A DNA stretch of 64,000 nt from Microthrixaceae bacterium (GCA_020637215.1 JACJWI010000007.1:62001-126000), one strand, 5' to 3'; shown: positions 15,588-24,932, numbered from the stretch's first letter. The notes: generated by a model from the sequence alone, not told the origin. A program made the numbers and translations.

Positions 15588-17036
15588 ATGCGTTCGACTG
15601 GGGAATGGGCATCAGGAGGAGGGTCGGCCGGGGACGGTGTTGGCCGGGAGGCGGTGTCGGCGGGGTTCGGGGTGCCGGTGTTCCCGGTGCCGGCCGACGC
15701 TGCCGCGGTGCTCGACGCGATCGGGGTCCTGGCCGGTACGCAGTGGCGTGGTCTGGACGACGACACCTGCCTCGGGTTGTTCGACGCGCTCGAGAGAGTG
15801 GACCGCCTGTTCCACTCGGCCCGGTTCGGGCTGCTCGCCGAGCTGGACGCCCGTGATCTGACCGACCGGCGCCTCGGTCACACCGTCGCGAACGAAGCCG
15901 GTTGGCGTCATGGCGCGGATCCTCGCCGGGTGCGACGGGACCTGCGCACGGCGGCGACGTTGCGGCACCTGCCCCGACTCGCCGACGCCCTCCAACGCGG
16001 AGAGCTGCCCGTCGATCGAGTACGCGAAGTGGCTCGTGTGGTCAACGACCGCACCCGCGACACCCTTGCTGCCATCCAGGACGAGCTCGTCGACGTCGCC
16101 GCCGCGTCCTCGACGTGGACCGCGTTCGCCCGTGACGTCGCTCAGATCGGCTCCTACGCCGATGGCGACGGCGCGGAGCCACCCCGACCGCGGGACCACG
16201 CCTCCATCGTCCGTTCCGGCGACACCGTCAACGCCACCATCGACCTGTACGGACCCACCGCGGTCGGCTTCGCCGAACGTCTCGAAGCCGAAGCCGACCG
16301 CCTCCACCTCCAAGCCGTCCGCGACCACGAACAGAGCCCGCTACTCGAGGTGCCGGCCCGCTCGGAGCTGCTGGCCCGAGCGTTCGTCAACCTCGTCGAA
16401 CGCGGTGCTGGCGCGACCGACACCGGCACGCGCACCGGTCCCGCGGCGGACATCACGCTCGTCATCGACGTCGACACCGACACCGTCGCCGACTTGTTCC
16501 ACGACGGCACCCTCCTGCCCGGACCGCGTCACGACGGCCCCGTCGACTGGTCGAAGAGGGCGATGGACCTCACCGGCGCCCGACTCCGGCACTCGAGCCG
16601 CGAGTGGGAGATGCTCACCTGCGACCCCACCTACACCTGGATCCTCATCGCCGCGGACGGCCAACCCGTCGCCTGCCGACGCGACGAACGCCACGCCAAC
16701 GCCCAACAACGCCGAGCGCTCGCCGTCCGCGACGGACACTGCGTCTTCCCCGGATGTGACCGACCCGCGTCGTGGTGCGACGCCCACCACGTCACCCGCC
16801 ACACCGACGGCGGCCCGACCACCATCGACAACCTCGCGTTGCTGTGCCGCCACCACCACGGCGTCATCCACCGCACCGGATGGCACATGACCCTCAACCC
16901 CGACCACGACGACCGCACCGGCACCGGCAGCTTCTTCACCATCACCACCCCCGACGGCGCCCGACTCCCCACCCGCCACGACCGGCCACCCCGACAGGAC
17001 CAGCCACCCGGACAGTCCAGACCCGCACCCGCCTGA
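15588..17036 (+). CDS. DUF222 / HNH endonuclease-like protein (13E12 type)
   Basis: 482-residue protein of the actinobacterial DUF222-HNH family (REP13E12-like). The DUF222 helical region covers about residues 30-350, including VANEAGWRHGADPRRVRRDL. The HNH motif follows: CVFPGCDRPASWCDAHH, then DNLALLCRHHHGVIH (about 390-430), with the Cys pairs of a structural zinc site. These genes are usually multi-copy and their role (homing, repeat spread or defence) is not established. It stands alone and runs convergent to FGE. Confidence 0.88.
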   Translation: MRSTGEWASGGGSAGDGVGREAVSAGFGVPVFPVPADAAAVLDAIGVLAGTQWRGLDDDTCLGLFDALERVDRLFHSARFGLLAELDARDLTDRRLGHTVANEAGWRHGADPRRVRRDLRTAATLRHLPRLADALQRGELPVDRVREVARVVNDRTRDTLAAIQDELVDVAAASSTWTAFARDVAQIGSYADGDGAEPPRPRDHASIVRSGDTVNATIDLYGPTAVGFAERLEAEADRLHLQAVRDHEQSPLLEVPARSELLARAFVNLVERGAGATDTGTRTGPAADITLVIDVDTDTVADLFHDGTLLPGPRHDGPVDWSKRAMDLTGARLRHSSREWEMLTCDPTYTWILIAADGQPVACRRDERHANAQQRRALAVRDGHCVFPGCDRPASWCDAHHVTRHTDGGPTTIDNLALLCRHHHGVIHRTGWHMTLNPDHDDRTGTGSFFTITTPDGARLPTRHDRPPRQDQPPGQSRPAPA

Positions 17037-17103
17037 GCGCGGGACCGGCACCGGACCAACCCACGCCCCCGAGCGAGGTCCTTCCCGACCTGATGGTCGG
17101 CGA

Positions 17104-18063
17104 TCAGGCGTCAAGCACGCAGCGGAACCCGATGTGGCACGTCGCGGTGTCGAGCGCCTCGGGCTGGCGCGCGGCGGGGCGGAACCGGTGGCAGTAGCTC
17201 GGCGCGCACAGGTGAGACCCACCCTTGATGACCTTGCGCCCGTAGCGCTCCCCCACGGCCGCCGATTCCCGTTCCGCCTCGACTGCCGCCCGGGCCGGAT
17301 CCGCGGCGGCCCCCCCGCTGCAGCACGCCCCGCCGGATGATCCGCGCTCGTCGCTCCACCAGTCAGTCGTCCACTCCCACACGTTGCCGGCCATGTCGAA
17401 CAGCCCGTAGCCGTTGGGTGGGAACGACCCGACCGGCGACGTGCCTGACCAGCCGTCGAGGGCCAGGTCCTCCCAGGGGAACCGCCCCTGCCAGGTGTTG
17501 GCGAGCTGGCGGTCGTCCGGGTAGGGCTCGTCACCCCAGCAGTACTCGGCGCCGACCAGGCCGCCGCGGGCCGCCCGCTCCCACTCCGCCTCGGTGGCCA
17601 GACGGGCTCCGCGCCACTCGGCGAACGCGGCGGCGTCCTGGAAGCTCACCTGCACCACCGGGTGGTCGCCGAGACCGGAGAGGTCCGAGCCCGGCCCGCG
17701 GGGGTGACGCCACGACGCCCCCGGCACGTACGCCCACCACCGCGACGGATCGTCGAGGGGCACCGGACCCGGGGGCGGACGGAACACGACGCCGCCCGGG
17801 TGCAGCAGGTCGGGGTCCGCGCCCGGGTAGTCCGCCGGGTCGAGCGGTCGCTCGGCGACGGTGACCCAACCGGTGTCGGCCACGAACTCGGCGAAGCGGT
17901 CGTTGGTGATCGGGTGGGTGTCGACGTACAGCGACGGCACGGTCACGGTGTGGACCGGTCGCTCCTCGGGGTAGAAGCGTTCGGATCCGACGCGGGTCTC
18001 GCCGCCGGGGACCAGCATCATCCCATCGATGCCCTCTGGGTTGCCCGTGGACCGGTCGATCAC
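17104..18063 (-). CDS. Formylglycine-generating enzyme (sulfatase-activating, SUMF1-type)
   Basis: Oxidises the Cys of CxPxR in sulfatases to formylglycine, the catalytic residue of type I sulfatases. The N-terminus has MMLVPGGETRVGS and the middle LATEAEWERAARGG, then GNVWEWTTDWW. The C-terminal segment GGSHLCAPSYCHRFRPAAR contains both copper-binding active-site Cys of aerobic FGE; EgtB-type relatives lack this pair. 319 residues is normal. The GTG start gives the longest form; an ATG 14 codons in is an alternative. Two sulfatases with CGPAR and CLPSR motifs are 8 and 34 kb away in this window and are obvious clients. Confidence 0.88.
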   Translation of the reverse strand: MIDRSTGNPEGIDGMMLVPGGETRVGSERFYPEERPVHTVTVPSLYVDTHPITNDRFAEFVADTGWVTVAERPLDPADYPGADPDLLHPGGVVFRPPPGPVPLDDPSRWWAYVPGASWRHPRGPGSDLSGLGDHPVVQVSFQDAAAFAEWRGARLATEAEWERAARGGLVGAEYCWGDEPYPDDRQLANTWQGRFPWEDLALDGWSGTSPVGSFPPNGYGLFDMAGNVWEWTTDWWSDERGSSGGACCSGGAAADPARAAVEAERESAAVGERYGRKVIKGGSHLCAPSYCHRFRPAARQPEALDTATCHIGFRCVLDA

Positions 18064-18103
18064 GTCCGGAGGCTACGCGTCGCTCCCACCACGGTCGGAC
18101 CTC

Positions 18104-18134
18104 GAAACTGACACTAGAATTCGGTTTCAGTTTC
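18104..18134. promoter_or_regulatory. Candidate operator between FGE and amidohydrolase genes
   Basis: GAAACTGA (18104-18111) and TCAGTTTC (18127-18134) are exact inverted repeats separated by 15 nt, in the 165-bp divergent intergenic region. It is AT-rich relative to the surroundings, as promoters here tend to be. A TetR- or LacI-type regulator could bind it. No regulator gene is adjacent. Confidence 0.5.
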
Positions 18135-18228
18135 TGCCATGCTGGGGGCAGGCCCCCGAGAGCGGGCCGCGGCCGACGGGGACCGCGGTCCACGGGCCCA
18201 ACCCAACCCATCGCCCGAAGGGACGACC

Positions 18229-19440
18229 ATGACCGACGGCAACGACCGCTACACCGTGATCTCCGCCGACACCCACGCCGGCGGCAGCCACGCGATGTAC
18301 CGCGAGTACCTCGAGGAGAAGTACCTCGACGACTTCGACGCCTGGCGCGACAAGTACAAGAACCCGTTCAGCGACCTCGGCGACCAGCGCCGCCTGCGCA
18401 ACTGGGACACCGAGATGCGCACCCGCCAGCAGGACGAGGACGGGGTCGCGGGCGAGGTCATCTTCCCCAACACCGTGCCGCCGTTCTTCCCGAGCTTCGT
18501 GCTGTTCGCCCGCCCGCCCAAGGCCGACGAGTACGAGCACCGCCTGGCCGGCATCCGCGCCCACAACCGCTGGCTGGTCGACTTCTGCGCCGAGCAGCCC
18601 GAGCGACGCAAGGGCATCGGCCAGATCTTCATCAACGACATCGACGACGCCATCGATGACGTGCGCTGGATCAAGGACCATGGCCTCACCGGCGGGGTCC
18701 TGCTGCCCAACGTGCCGCCCGACGTCGACTGGGTCAAGCAGCTCAACCACCCCGACTACGACCGGCTGTGGGCGGTGTGCCAGGAGCTGGACGTGCCGAT
18801 CAACGTGCACGGCGGAACCGGCACCCCGGCGTACGAACCGCTGCCGTCCTCGGCGCTGATGATGATCGCCGAGGTCCCCTACTTCAGCCGGCGCCCGCTG
18901 ATCTACATGCTGCTGTCGGGCGCGTTCGAGCGGTTCCCCGGCCTCAAGTTCGTGCTCACCGAGCAGGGCTGCGCCTGGCTGCCCGAGCTGGTCCAGTACC
19001 TCGACGGCCACCTGGAGTCGATCCGGGCCAACGGGGCGATCGGCGAGCTGCGGTTCAAGCCGGAGCACATCCTCCCGAAGAACGCGTCGGACTACGTGCG
19101 CCAGAACTGCTGGTTCGGGCTCAGCTTCCCGCTGAAGGCCGACCTCGACGCCGCGGTCGCCACCGTCGGCATCGACCACGTCATGTGGGGCAGCGACTAC
19201 CCCCACGACGAGGCGACCTCGCCGTACTCGACCATCGCCCTGCGCCAGGTGTTCCACGACTGGGATCCCGCGGACGTGCGCAAGGTGCTGACCGAGAACC
19301 CCGCCGAGCTCTACGGCTTCGACGTCGACGCGTTGGCGCCGGTCGCCGAGCGCATCGGCCCGACGGTGGCCGAGATCGCCCAGCCCGTCACCGAGCTGCC
19401 GGCCGAGGCCAACATGGCCTTGCTGCGCAACGCCTCCTGA
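18229..19440 (+). CDS. Amidohydrolase 2-family metal-dependent hydrolase/decarboxylase
   Basis: 403-residue TIM-barrel amidohydrolase (ACMSD-like). Metal ligands appear in order: SADTHAG (strand 1), INVHGGTG (about 200), and WGSDYPHDEAT (about 327), the last containing the catalytic Asp. Related actinobacterial proteins are common beside lipid and steroid catabolic genes and may be decarboxylases or hydrolases. A GAAGGGA ribosome binding site precedes the ATG. An inverted repeat lies upstream. The stop codon overlaps the start of the photolyase gene. Confidence 0.82.
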   Translation: MTDGNDRYTVISADTHAGGSHAMYREYLEEKYLDDFDAWRDKYKNPFSDLGDQRRLRNWDTEMRTRQQDEDGVAGEVIFPNTVPPFFPSFVLFARPPKADEYEHRLAGIRAHNRWLVDFCAEQPERRKGIGQIFINDIDDAIDDVRWIKDHGLTGGVLLPNVPPDVDWVKQLNHPDYDRLWAVCQELDVPINVHGGTGTPAYEPLPSSALMMIAEVPYFSRRPLIYMLLSGAFERFPGLKFVLTEQGCAWLPELVQYLDGHLESIRANGAIGELRFKPEHILPKNASDYVRQNCWFGLSFPLKADLDAAVATVGIDHVMWGSDYPHDEATSPYSTIALRQVFHDWDPADVRKVLTENPAELYGFDVDALAPVAERIGPTVAEIAQPVTELPAEANMALLRNAS

Positions 19441-20852
19441 GCACCGCGATCACCTGGTTCCGCCGCGACCTGCGGCTGGCGGACCAGCCCGCCTGGGCGG
19501 CGGCCACCCGATCCGCGGATCGGGTCCTCGCCCTGTTCGTCGTTGACCCCGCCATCATGGCCATGGCGGGGCGACGACGACGCGACGTGCTGCTCCGCCA
19601 GCTCCGCGCCCTCGATGCGGACCTGCAGGCACTCGGTGGGGGTCTGCTCGTGCGCACCGGTGACCCGGTCCGGGTCGTCGAAGCGGTGGCGCGCGGGTCG
19701 GGGGCGACCAGCGTGCACGCCAACGGGGACGTGAGCGCGTACGCCCAACGACGGGACCGCCGCGTCCAGTCGGCGCTGGAGCCGGAGATCCGTCTCGACC
19801 TGCACTGGGGGTGTCACCTCCATCGGCCGGGATCGGTGACCTCGCGAACCACCGGCCGGACCCACCTGGTGTTCACCCCGTATCACCGGGCCTGGGCCAC
19901 GACCTCACGTCAGGACTGGCCGACACCGGTCGACGTCGAGGTGATCGACCCCGAACGCGACGGCTTGCCGTCCGAGAAGATCCCTACGACCTCGGACAGC
20001 AGTGACGACGGGAACGACGGTGCCGGTGCGGACGCTGCGGAGAGCCGCCTGCTCGACTGGCTCGACCGGGTCGATGCCTATGAACAGACCCATGATCTGC
20101 CTGCGGAGCGTTCGGGAACCTCTCACCTGTCCACCGATCTCCACTTCGGGACGCTGTCACCGCGCCGTGTCGTCGACGTAGTCGGCACCGCGACCGCCGG
20201 GCGCGCCGCGTTCGTCCGTCAACTGGCATGGCGGGACTGGTACGCGAGCCTCTTCCTGGAACGTCCCGACCTGGTCGACACCGCCATGCGCACGGACCTC
20301 GACGGCGTTGCGTGGAGCGACGACCCCGAGGGCGTCGACGCCTGGATCGCCGGCCGGACCGGTTTCCCCATCGTCGACGCCGGGATGCGGGAGCTGTCTG
20401 CGACCGGCTGGATGCACAACCGCGTGCGGATGATCACAGCCAGCTTCCTCGTGAAGGACCTCCTCGTCGACTGGCGCATCGGCGAGCGTCACTTCCGGCG
20501 GGAGCTCGTCGATGCCGACGTGGCGCAGAACGCCGGCAACTGGCAGTGGGTCGCCGGAACCGGGCCGGATGCTGCGCCGTACTTCCGGGTGCTGAATCCC
20601 GTGACCCAGTCACGACGATTCGACCCGGACGGTGCGTACATCGCCAGATGGGTTCCGGAGCTGTCGGCGCTTCCGGCCGCCGATCGCCATGCACCATGGG
20701 AGGTGGGGCCGATCGAGCTAGCGGCCGCAGGTGTCGTCCTCGGAGACGCCGACACCTCCGACGCAGCGACTTATCCAGCTCCGATCGTCGACCACGCTGC
20801 GGCCCGCGAGCGGGCGATCGCTGCCTACGGCGCAGCTCGCACTCCCAACTGA
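19437..20852 (+). CDS. phr: Deoxyribodipyrimidine photolyase, apparently starting with CTG
   Basis: Light-driven repair of pyrimidine dimers. STAITWFRRDLRLAD is the classical N-terminus, the antenna domain follows, and the C-terminal FAD domain has RQLAWRDWYA, TGFPIVDAGMRELSATGWMH, NRVRMITASFLVKDL and NAGNWQWVAGTG (about 230-400). No ATG, GTG or TTG exists near the expected N-terminus; the only suitable codon is CTG, which overlaps the amidohydrolase stop as CTGA just as other genes here use GTGA. The length of 471 is normal. It is probably co-translated with the amidohydrolase. Confidence 0.88.
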   Translation: MSTAITWFRRDLRLADQPAWAAATRSADRVLALFVVDPAIMAMAGRRRRDVLLRQLRALDADLQALGGGLLVRTGDPVRVVEAVARGSGATSVHANGDVSAYAQRRDRRVQSALEPEIRLDLHWGCHLHRPGSVTSRTTGRTHLVFTPYHRAWATTSRQDWPTPVDVEVIDPERDGLPSEKIPTTSDSSDDGNDGAGADAAESRLLDWLDRVDAYEQTHDLPAERSGTSHLSTDLHFGTLSPRRVVDVVGTATAGRAAFVRQLAWRDWYASLFLERPDLVDTAMRTDLDGVAWSDDPEGVDAWIAGRTGFPIVDAGMRELSATGWMHNRVRMITASFLVKDLLVDWRIGERHFRRELVDADVAQNAGNWQWVAGTGPDAAPYFRVLNPVTQSRRFDPDGAYIARWVPELSALPAADRHAPWEVGPIELAAAGVVLGDADTSDAATYPAPIVDHAAARERAIAAYGAARTPN

Positions 20853-20865
20853 GGACAAGCGCGAC

Positions 20866-20899
20866 GGTGCCAGGCGCCCGATTCCGGACGCCTGGCACC
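20866..20899. terminator. Bidirectional hairpin between convergent photolyase and fasciclin genes
   Basis: GGTGCCAGGCG (20866-20876) pairs exactly with CGCCTGGCACC (20889-20899) around a 12-nt loop. It lies 13 nt after the photolyase stop and 32 nt before the fasciclin stop. No T-tract, as usual for high-GC actinobacteria. Confidence 0.75.
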
Positions 20900-20931
20900 A
20901 GTGGGGGGGGTTCGGCTCGGTGGCCTTCGGA

Positions 20932-21525
20932 TCAGCAGTCGGTCGAGGGGGCGGTGATCACGCCGTCGATCACGTGGATGACGCCGTTGGAACCCTCGAT
21001 GTCGGTCTTCACGATCTTCTGGCCGACGATGGTCAGGTCGTTGCCGCTCTTGGCGATCTTGACCTTGCCTCCGAGCGTGTCGACGCACTGGCCGTCGAGC
21101 TTGGCCGCATCAGCTGCGAGGACCTTGCCGCTGACGACGTGGAGCTTCAGCACGTCAGCGAGCGCTCCGGTCGGATCAGCCTTCAGCGCCGCCACGGTGT
21201 CCGCAGGGACCTTGGCGAAGGCCTCGTTGGTGGGAGCGAACACGGTGAAGGGTCCCTCACCCGAGAGGGTCTCCGCCAGACCAGCGGCCTTGACGAAGCT
21301 GACGAGCGTCGAGAAGTCGGGGTTGGATGCGGCGATGTCGACGATGGTCAACTCCGAACTGGAGTCGCTCTTGTCGCCCATCGAGTCGTCGGCTGTGGTC
21401 GTCGACTTCTCCATGGTCGTGGTCGTCTCCTTGCTCGTGGAGTCGTCATCGGAGCTGCAGGACGCAGCGACGAGTGAGACTCCGAGCACCAGTGCGACGA
21501 ACGGGGCGATGAACTTGGTCTTCAT
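20932..21525 (-). CDS. Fasciclin (FAS1)-domain lipoprotein, MPT70/MPT83-like
   Basis: 197-residue surface lipoprotein. A signal peptide (MKTKFIAPFVALVLGVSLVA) ends in a lipobox with Cys23 (VAASC), followed by an Asp/Thr/Ser-rich spacer and one FAS1 domain: TIVDIAASNPDFSTLV, GPFTVFAPTNEAFAKVP and GVIHVIDGVI. FAS1 proteins mediate adhesion; MPT70 and MPT83 are the classical targets of SigK in M. tuberculosis. A strong AAGGAGG site precedes the ATG, and a copy of the ECF-type promoter lies 67 nt further upstream, placing it in the regulon of the sigma factor at 29 kb. Confidence 0.9.
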   Translation of the reverse strand: MKTKFIAPFVALVLGVSLVAASCSSDDDSTSKETTTTMEKSTTTADDSMGDKSDSSSELTIVDIAASNPDFSTLVSFVKAAGLAETLSGEGPFTVFAPTNEAFAKVPADTVAALKADPTGALADVLKLHVVSGKVLAADAAKLDGQCVDTLGGKVKIAKSGNDLTIVGQKIVKTDIEGSNGVIHVIDGVITAPSTDC

Positions 21526-21591
21526 GGAACGGCCTCCTTGGGGCAGCTGTCTGTTGCGATGGCGGTTCGGCCACGTGCTTGGTCGGACGTT

Positions 21592-21620
21592 CCTTCGAGG
21601 CTGGGGCCCACTCGGATGCA
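21592..21620 (-). promoter_or_regulatory. ECF-type promoter, site A (fasciclin gene)
   Basis: On the minus strand TGCATCC (-35) and CGAAGG (-10) are separated by exactly 16 nt. The predicted transcript has a leader of about 60 nt before the fasciclin ATG. Same two boxes and spacing as sites B, C, D and F. Confidence 0.8.
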
Positions 21621-21776
21621 CGAATCTCGAAATGATGGTGAGCGAGCCCCTGTCGGATCGCTGCGGGTGGCGTCTCCGGACCGGCGGTCCTCGCGAAGGT
21701 GACGTGGTCGAGCATGCAGTCGCCCCACGTCCCACACCATGCGCAAGCCGTCGGAGCCGATCGGCCCGGCCCGTGA

Positions 21777-22564
21777 TCAGCAGAGGCGTCCGATGAGGGC
21801 CGCAACGACCTCGAGGGCGTCATGGGCGCCGTCGGCGTCACCCTTCTCGAAGTCGTCGCCGTCGGCGGCCATCGCGTTGGTCACGTGCGCGACGCACACC
21901 ACGTCGAACTCCCTGGCCGAGGCGAAGGCGTAGAGCGCAGCCGCCTCCATCTCGACGGCGACGATCCCCAGCGATTCGGCCTGCGCGATCGCCTCGGCGG
22001 TCTCGCGGTACGGGGCGTCGGTGGTCCACGTCGAGCCGGTCACGACCGGTTGACCCAGACCCGGGACACCATCGCCGAGGCGAGCCAGCAACTGCGGCGG
22101 CGCCGGGGACCAGCGCGCTGGTGGCAGGTAGTAGTGGCTGGTGCCCTCGTCACGCAGCGCCCGGTCGATGATCACGAAGTAGGGCGGGTCGGCGACGGGC
22201 GTGATGGACCCTGCCGATGTGATGCTGAGGAGAAGCCGGCAGCCGGACACGGCGAGCTGCTCGGCCAGCAGAACGGCGAAGGACGCTCCGACCGCGCAGC
22301 CGATGACGCCGACGTCGACGCCGTCGACGTCGGCGTCGACAACGTCGTGTGATAGCAGGCCCAGCCGGGGTGCTCGAGGGCCCGGCCGGTGGCGACGAGA
22401 TGACCGACGATGTCACCGTCGGGGTCGAGCAGACAGACCTCCGGGACCGCCACGTCGGGCCGACGTCGTTGGCGGCTACCCTCCCGCAGGAGGTTCGCCG
22501 GCTGGAACACCGACGGTCGGTCGAAGTACTTGGCACCGAGCAGCGGGCTGTCGCGTGGATCCAC
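21777..22564 (-). pseudogene. Nucleoside phosphorylase (PNP/UDP family), frameshifted
   Basis: Two adjacent frames together encode one nucleoside phosphorylase. The first (GTG start, MDPRDSPLLGAKYFDRPSVF to GWACYHTT) carries the N-terminal part; the second carries VGVIGCAVGASFAVLLAEQ, LLSITSAGSITP, GSTWTTDAPYRET and GIVAVEMEAAALYAFA, the last being the family's nucleoside-binding Met-Glu motif. The frames meet near 22336-22345, where one base appears to be missing. No slippery heptamer is evident. It would cleave nucleosides to base and ribose-1-phosphate. An insertion sequence starts 75 bp upstream, consistent with decay, but a sequencing error is also possible. Confidence 0.75.
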
Positions 22565-22695
22565 GCCGAACCCTACTCCCGGAGAACCCGGCGCTCGGCC
22601 GGGCGCATTGACTCACTCGAAACCTCCGCGTGGGTGGTTTCGTTGCCTCATCCAGGAATCTCCGTTTCGAGGCTGGTTGCCGCTACGCCTGAACG

Positions 22696-23604
22696 ATGGA
22701 GCTTTCGATGGCGCAAAGGCGTGCGGTCACGAACCGTCTGGCGGCGAGATACCGCCAGGCGACCAGGGCTGAGAAGTCTGAGATCCTCACCCAGTTGGTC
22801 GAGCTCACCGGCTGGCACCGCGACCACGCCCGGGCCCAGCTACGAGCGGCTGGCACTGTGCGGGTGGCTGTGGCCCGTAAGCCTCGCCCGCCGCTCTACT
22901 CCGAGCGGGTGATCACAGCACTCGAGACGTGTTGGTGTGTGGCCAGGTTCCCCGCCGGGAAGCGGCTGGCTCCGATGCTCCCGACGTTGGTGCCGATGCT
23001 GCGCCGCGACGGCGAGTTGGACCTCACCGACAACGAAGCCGCCCTGTTGGTCGAGATGAGCGCAGCGACGATCGACCGGCGTCTCGGACCAGCGAAGGAA
23101 CGCGACGGGTTCACCGCCACCTCGCACACGAAACCGGGTTCGATGTTGAAGTCCCAGATCCCGATCCGGACCTGGTCCGAGTGGGACGAGACGTCCCCCG
23201 GGTTCGTCGAGATCGACCTCGTCGGCCACGAAGGCGGCAACAGCCACGGCGAGTTCTGCTTCACCCTCACCATGGTCGACGTGGCCACCGGCTGGACCGT
23301 CAACCGTTCTGTGCCGAACAAAGCAGCAGCACATGTCGCTGACGCGATCGAACACGCGTCGAGTCGGTTCCCGTTCCCGATCCTCGGCATCGATTCCGAC
23401 AACGGCTCCGAGTTCATCAACGCGCACCTCCTCGACTACTGCGAAGCCCGCAAGATCACCTTCACCCGAGGCCGGCCCGGCAACAAGAACGACGGCTGTC
23501 ACGTCGAGCAGAAGAACTGGACCCACGTCCGTGGCCTCGTCGGCTACCTCCGCTACGACACCGAAGCCGAACTCGACCTGCTCAACGCAGAACACTGGGT
23601 CTGA
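22696..23604 (+). pseudogene. DDE (rve-type) transposase, N-terminal and catalytic part, truncated
   Basis: About 300 residues of a transposase with an N-terminal helical DNA-binding region (RLAARYRQATRAEKSEILTQ) and an integrase-like core: FVEIDLVGHEGG (first Asp), GIDSDNGSEFIN (second Asp) and the Glu in GCHVEQKNW. It ends in-frame at a TGA created where the IS3 element inserted. The matching C-terminus is downstream at 24933-25115, and the roughly 50 residues expected between them are missing, so insertion was accompanied by a deletion. Confidence 0.8.
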
Positions 23605-23616
23605 TGGAGGCTCGTT

Positions 23617-24532
23617 CTATTGGTTTCCAACCCCGACGGGGTCGGCTTGTTGGGCAGCGTAGAACGCTGCTTCGAACTCTGCCGGGGGCACGTGGCCGCA
23701 GTGGCTGTGGAGCCGCTGTTCGTTGAACCAGTACACCCAGTCGAGCGTCGCGTGTTCGAGCTCGTTGACGTCGGCCCAGCCTGTGGTGTCGGGCCCGTAG
23801 ACGCACTCAGCTTTGTAGAGACCGTTGGTTGTCTCGGCCAGGGCGTTGTCGTAGGAGTCGGCGACGGTGCCGATCGAAGGGCGGGCTCCGATCTCGTCGA
23901 GCCGTTCGGTGAACCGCACACTGGTGAACTGGCTGCCGGCGTCGGAGTGGGTGACGAGCCCGACGAGGCGCCCTCCGCCTCTGGATCGTCTGGCCATCTC
24001 GACGGCGTCGAGGACCATGTCGGTACGCATGTGCGACGCGGCGCGCCAGCCGACGATCCGACGACTGAACGCGTCGACGATGAAACACACGTACGCCATC
24101 CCGGACCGGGTCGGCACGTAGGTCAGGTCCGTGACCCACAACGCGTCGGGCCGGTCCGCGGTGAAGTTGCGCTTCACCAGGTCCGCTGCCCGGGTGGCGT
24201 CCGGGTCAGAGATGGTGCTGAACACCTTCTTGCGACGCCGAGAGACGCCCTGGATGCCCAGCTCGCGCATCAGACGGGCGACCTGGTCCCGGCCGATCTC
24301 ATGGCCAGCGCGTCTGGCTGCCAGCCACAGCTTGTGAGCGCCGTAGACCTTGCGGTTCGTCCACCATCAGCACCTGCATCATCACCGCGTCACGCACCGC
24401 TCTCGCCGAGGGGGCGAGCTCGCGCTTCTTGGCGGCGTAGTAGCTGCTCGGAGCCACCTGCAGGGCCTTGCAGATGGGCTCGACTCCGAGCTCGTCACGG
24501 TGCTCGTCGATGAACCCGACAAGCACGTTCAC
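23617..24532 (-). pseudogene. IS3-family transposase OrfB, frameshifted
   Basis: The N-terminal piece starts with GTG (MNVLVGFIDEHRDELGVEPI) overlapping the OrfA stop by 4 nt. The remaining piece contains the helix-turn-helix linker (VARLMRELGIQGVSRRRKK) and the DDE core: ALWVTDLTYVPT (Asp1), VTHSDAGSQFTS (Asp2) and SYDNALAETTNGLYK (Glu). The frames join near 24360, where about 2 nt are missing compared with the expected V-W-T-N-R-K-V-Y-G sequence. The C-terminal half is identical to copy 2 over at least 519 nt, showing recent transposition. Confidence 0.85.
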
Positions 24533-24864
24533 GGGCGGTCGAGCTCCGCCTGGGCAAAATACGCCGACGCCTTCCGCAAGATCTCGTTCGCCCGCTTCAG
24601 CTCCTTGACCTGAGCCTCGAGCTCCTTGATCTTCGCCGCGTCCGCGGTCGACCGTCCCGGCTTCACACCCTCATCGATATCGGCGACCTTGACCCACTTG
24701 CGCACCGTCTCGGTCCCATATCCGAGCTGTAGCGCGATCCGCTGGATCGCGCCATGACCACGTCCCTCCGAACGGGCCTGGCGCACCAGACGGACCGCCT
24801 GTTCCTTCTCCTGATCCGAGTAGCGACGCGTAGTCGGCTTCCCCGGCGACTTCTCCTGTGGCAT
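24529..24864 (-). CDS. IS3-family transposase OrfA
   Basis: 111-residue DNA-binding subunit. An N-terminal helix-turn-helix (YSDQEKEQAVRLVRQ, then LQLGYGTETVRKWVK) is followed by a leucine zipper-like helix (AKIKELEAQVKELKRANEIL) that mediates dimerisation with OrfB. Intact, with ATG start. In functional elements an OrfAB fusion is made by frameshifting near the OrfA end; here OrfB is broken, so this OrfA may only act as a repressor. Confidence 0.87.
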   Translation of the reverse strand: MPQEKSPGKPTTRRYSDQEKEQAVRLVRQARSEGRGHGAIQRIALQLGYGTETVRKWVKVADIDEGVKPGRSTADAAKIKELEAQVKELKRANEILRKASAYFAQAELDRP

Positions 24865-24932
24865 GACTCCAGCCTTCCAAGCTCAGGAGCCTCCAACGAA
24901 CCCAGGGTGGTTCAAAACTCCGCGCAGGTCTA

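Larger units (their letters stand above)
23605..24915 (-). mobile_element. IS3-family insertion sequence, copy 1 (defective)
   Basis: Encodes OrfA and OrfB on the minus strand. The OrfA-side terminal repeat (24887-24915) reads TTGAACCACCC then TGGGTTCGTTGGAGGCTC on the minus strand and equals the outer end of copy 2 at 61404-61432. The OrfB-side end of this copy matches copy 2 only from 23605 inward; the outer 20 bp are degenerate or lost. OrfB has a frameshift, so the copy cannot move by itself. Confidence 0.85.

Noticed and set aside
17104..18063. EgtB/SenA-type sulfoxide synthase as identity of the SUMF1-like gene
   Set aside because: The two active-site Cys of FGE are present and the DinB-like N-terminal domain of EgtB is absent.
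22330..22350. Programmed frameshift in the nucleoside phosphorylase
   Set aside because: No slippery heptamer or downstream structure is evident and family members are not known to need it.
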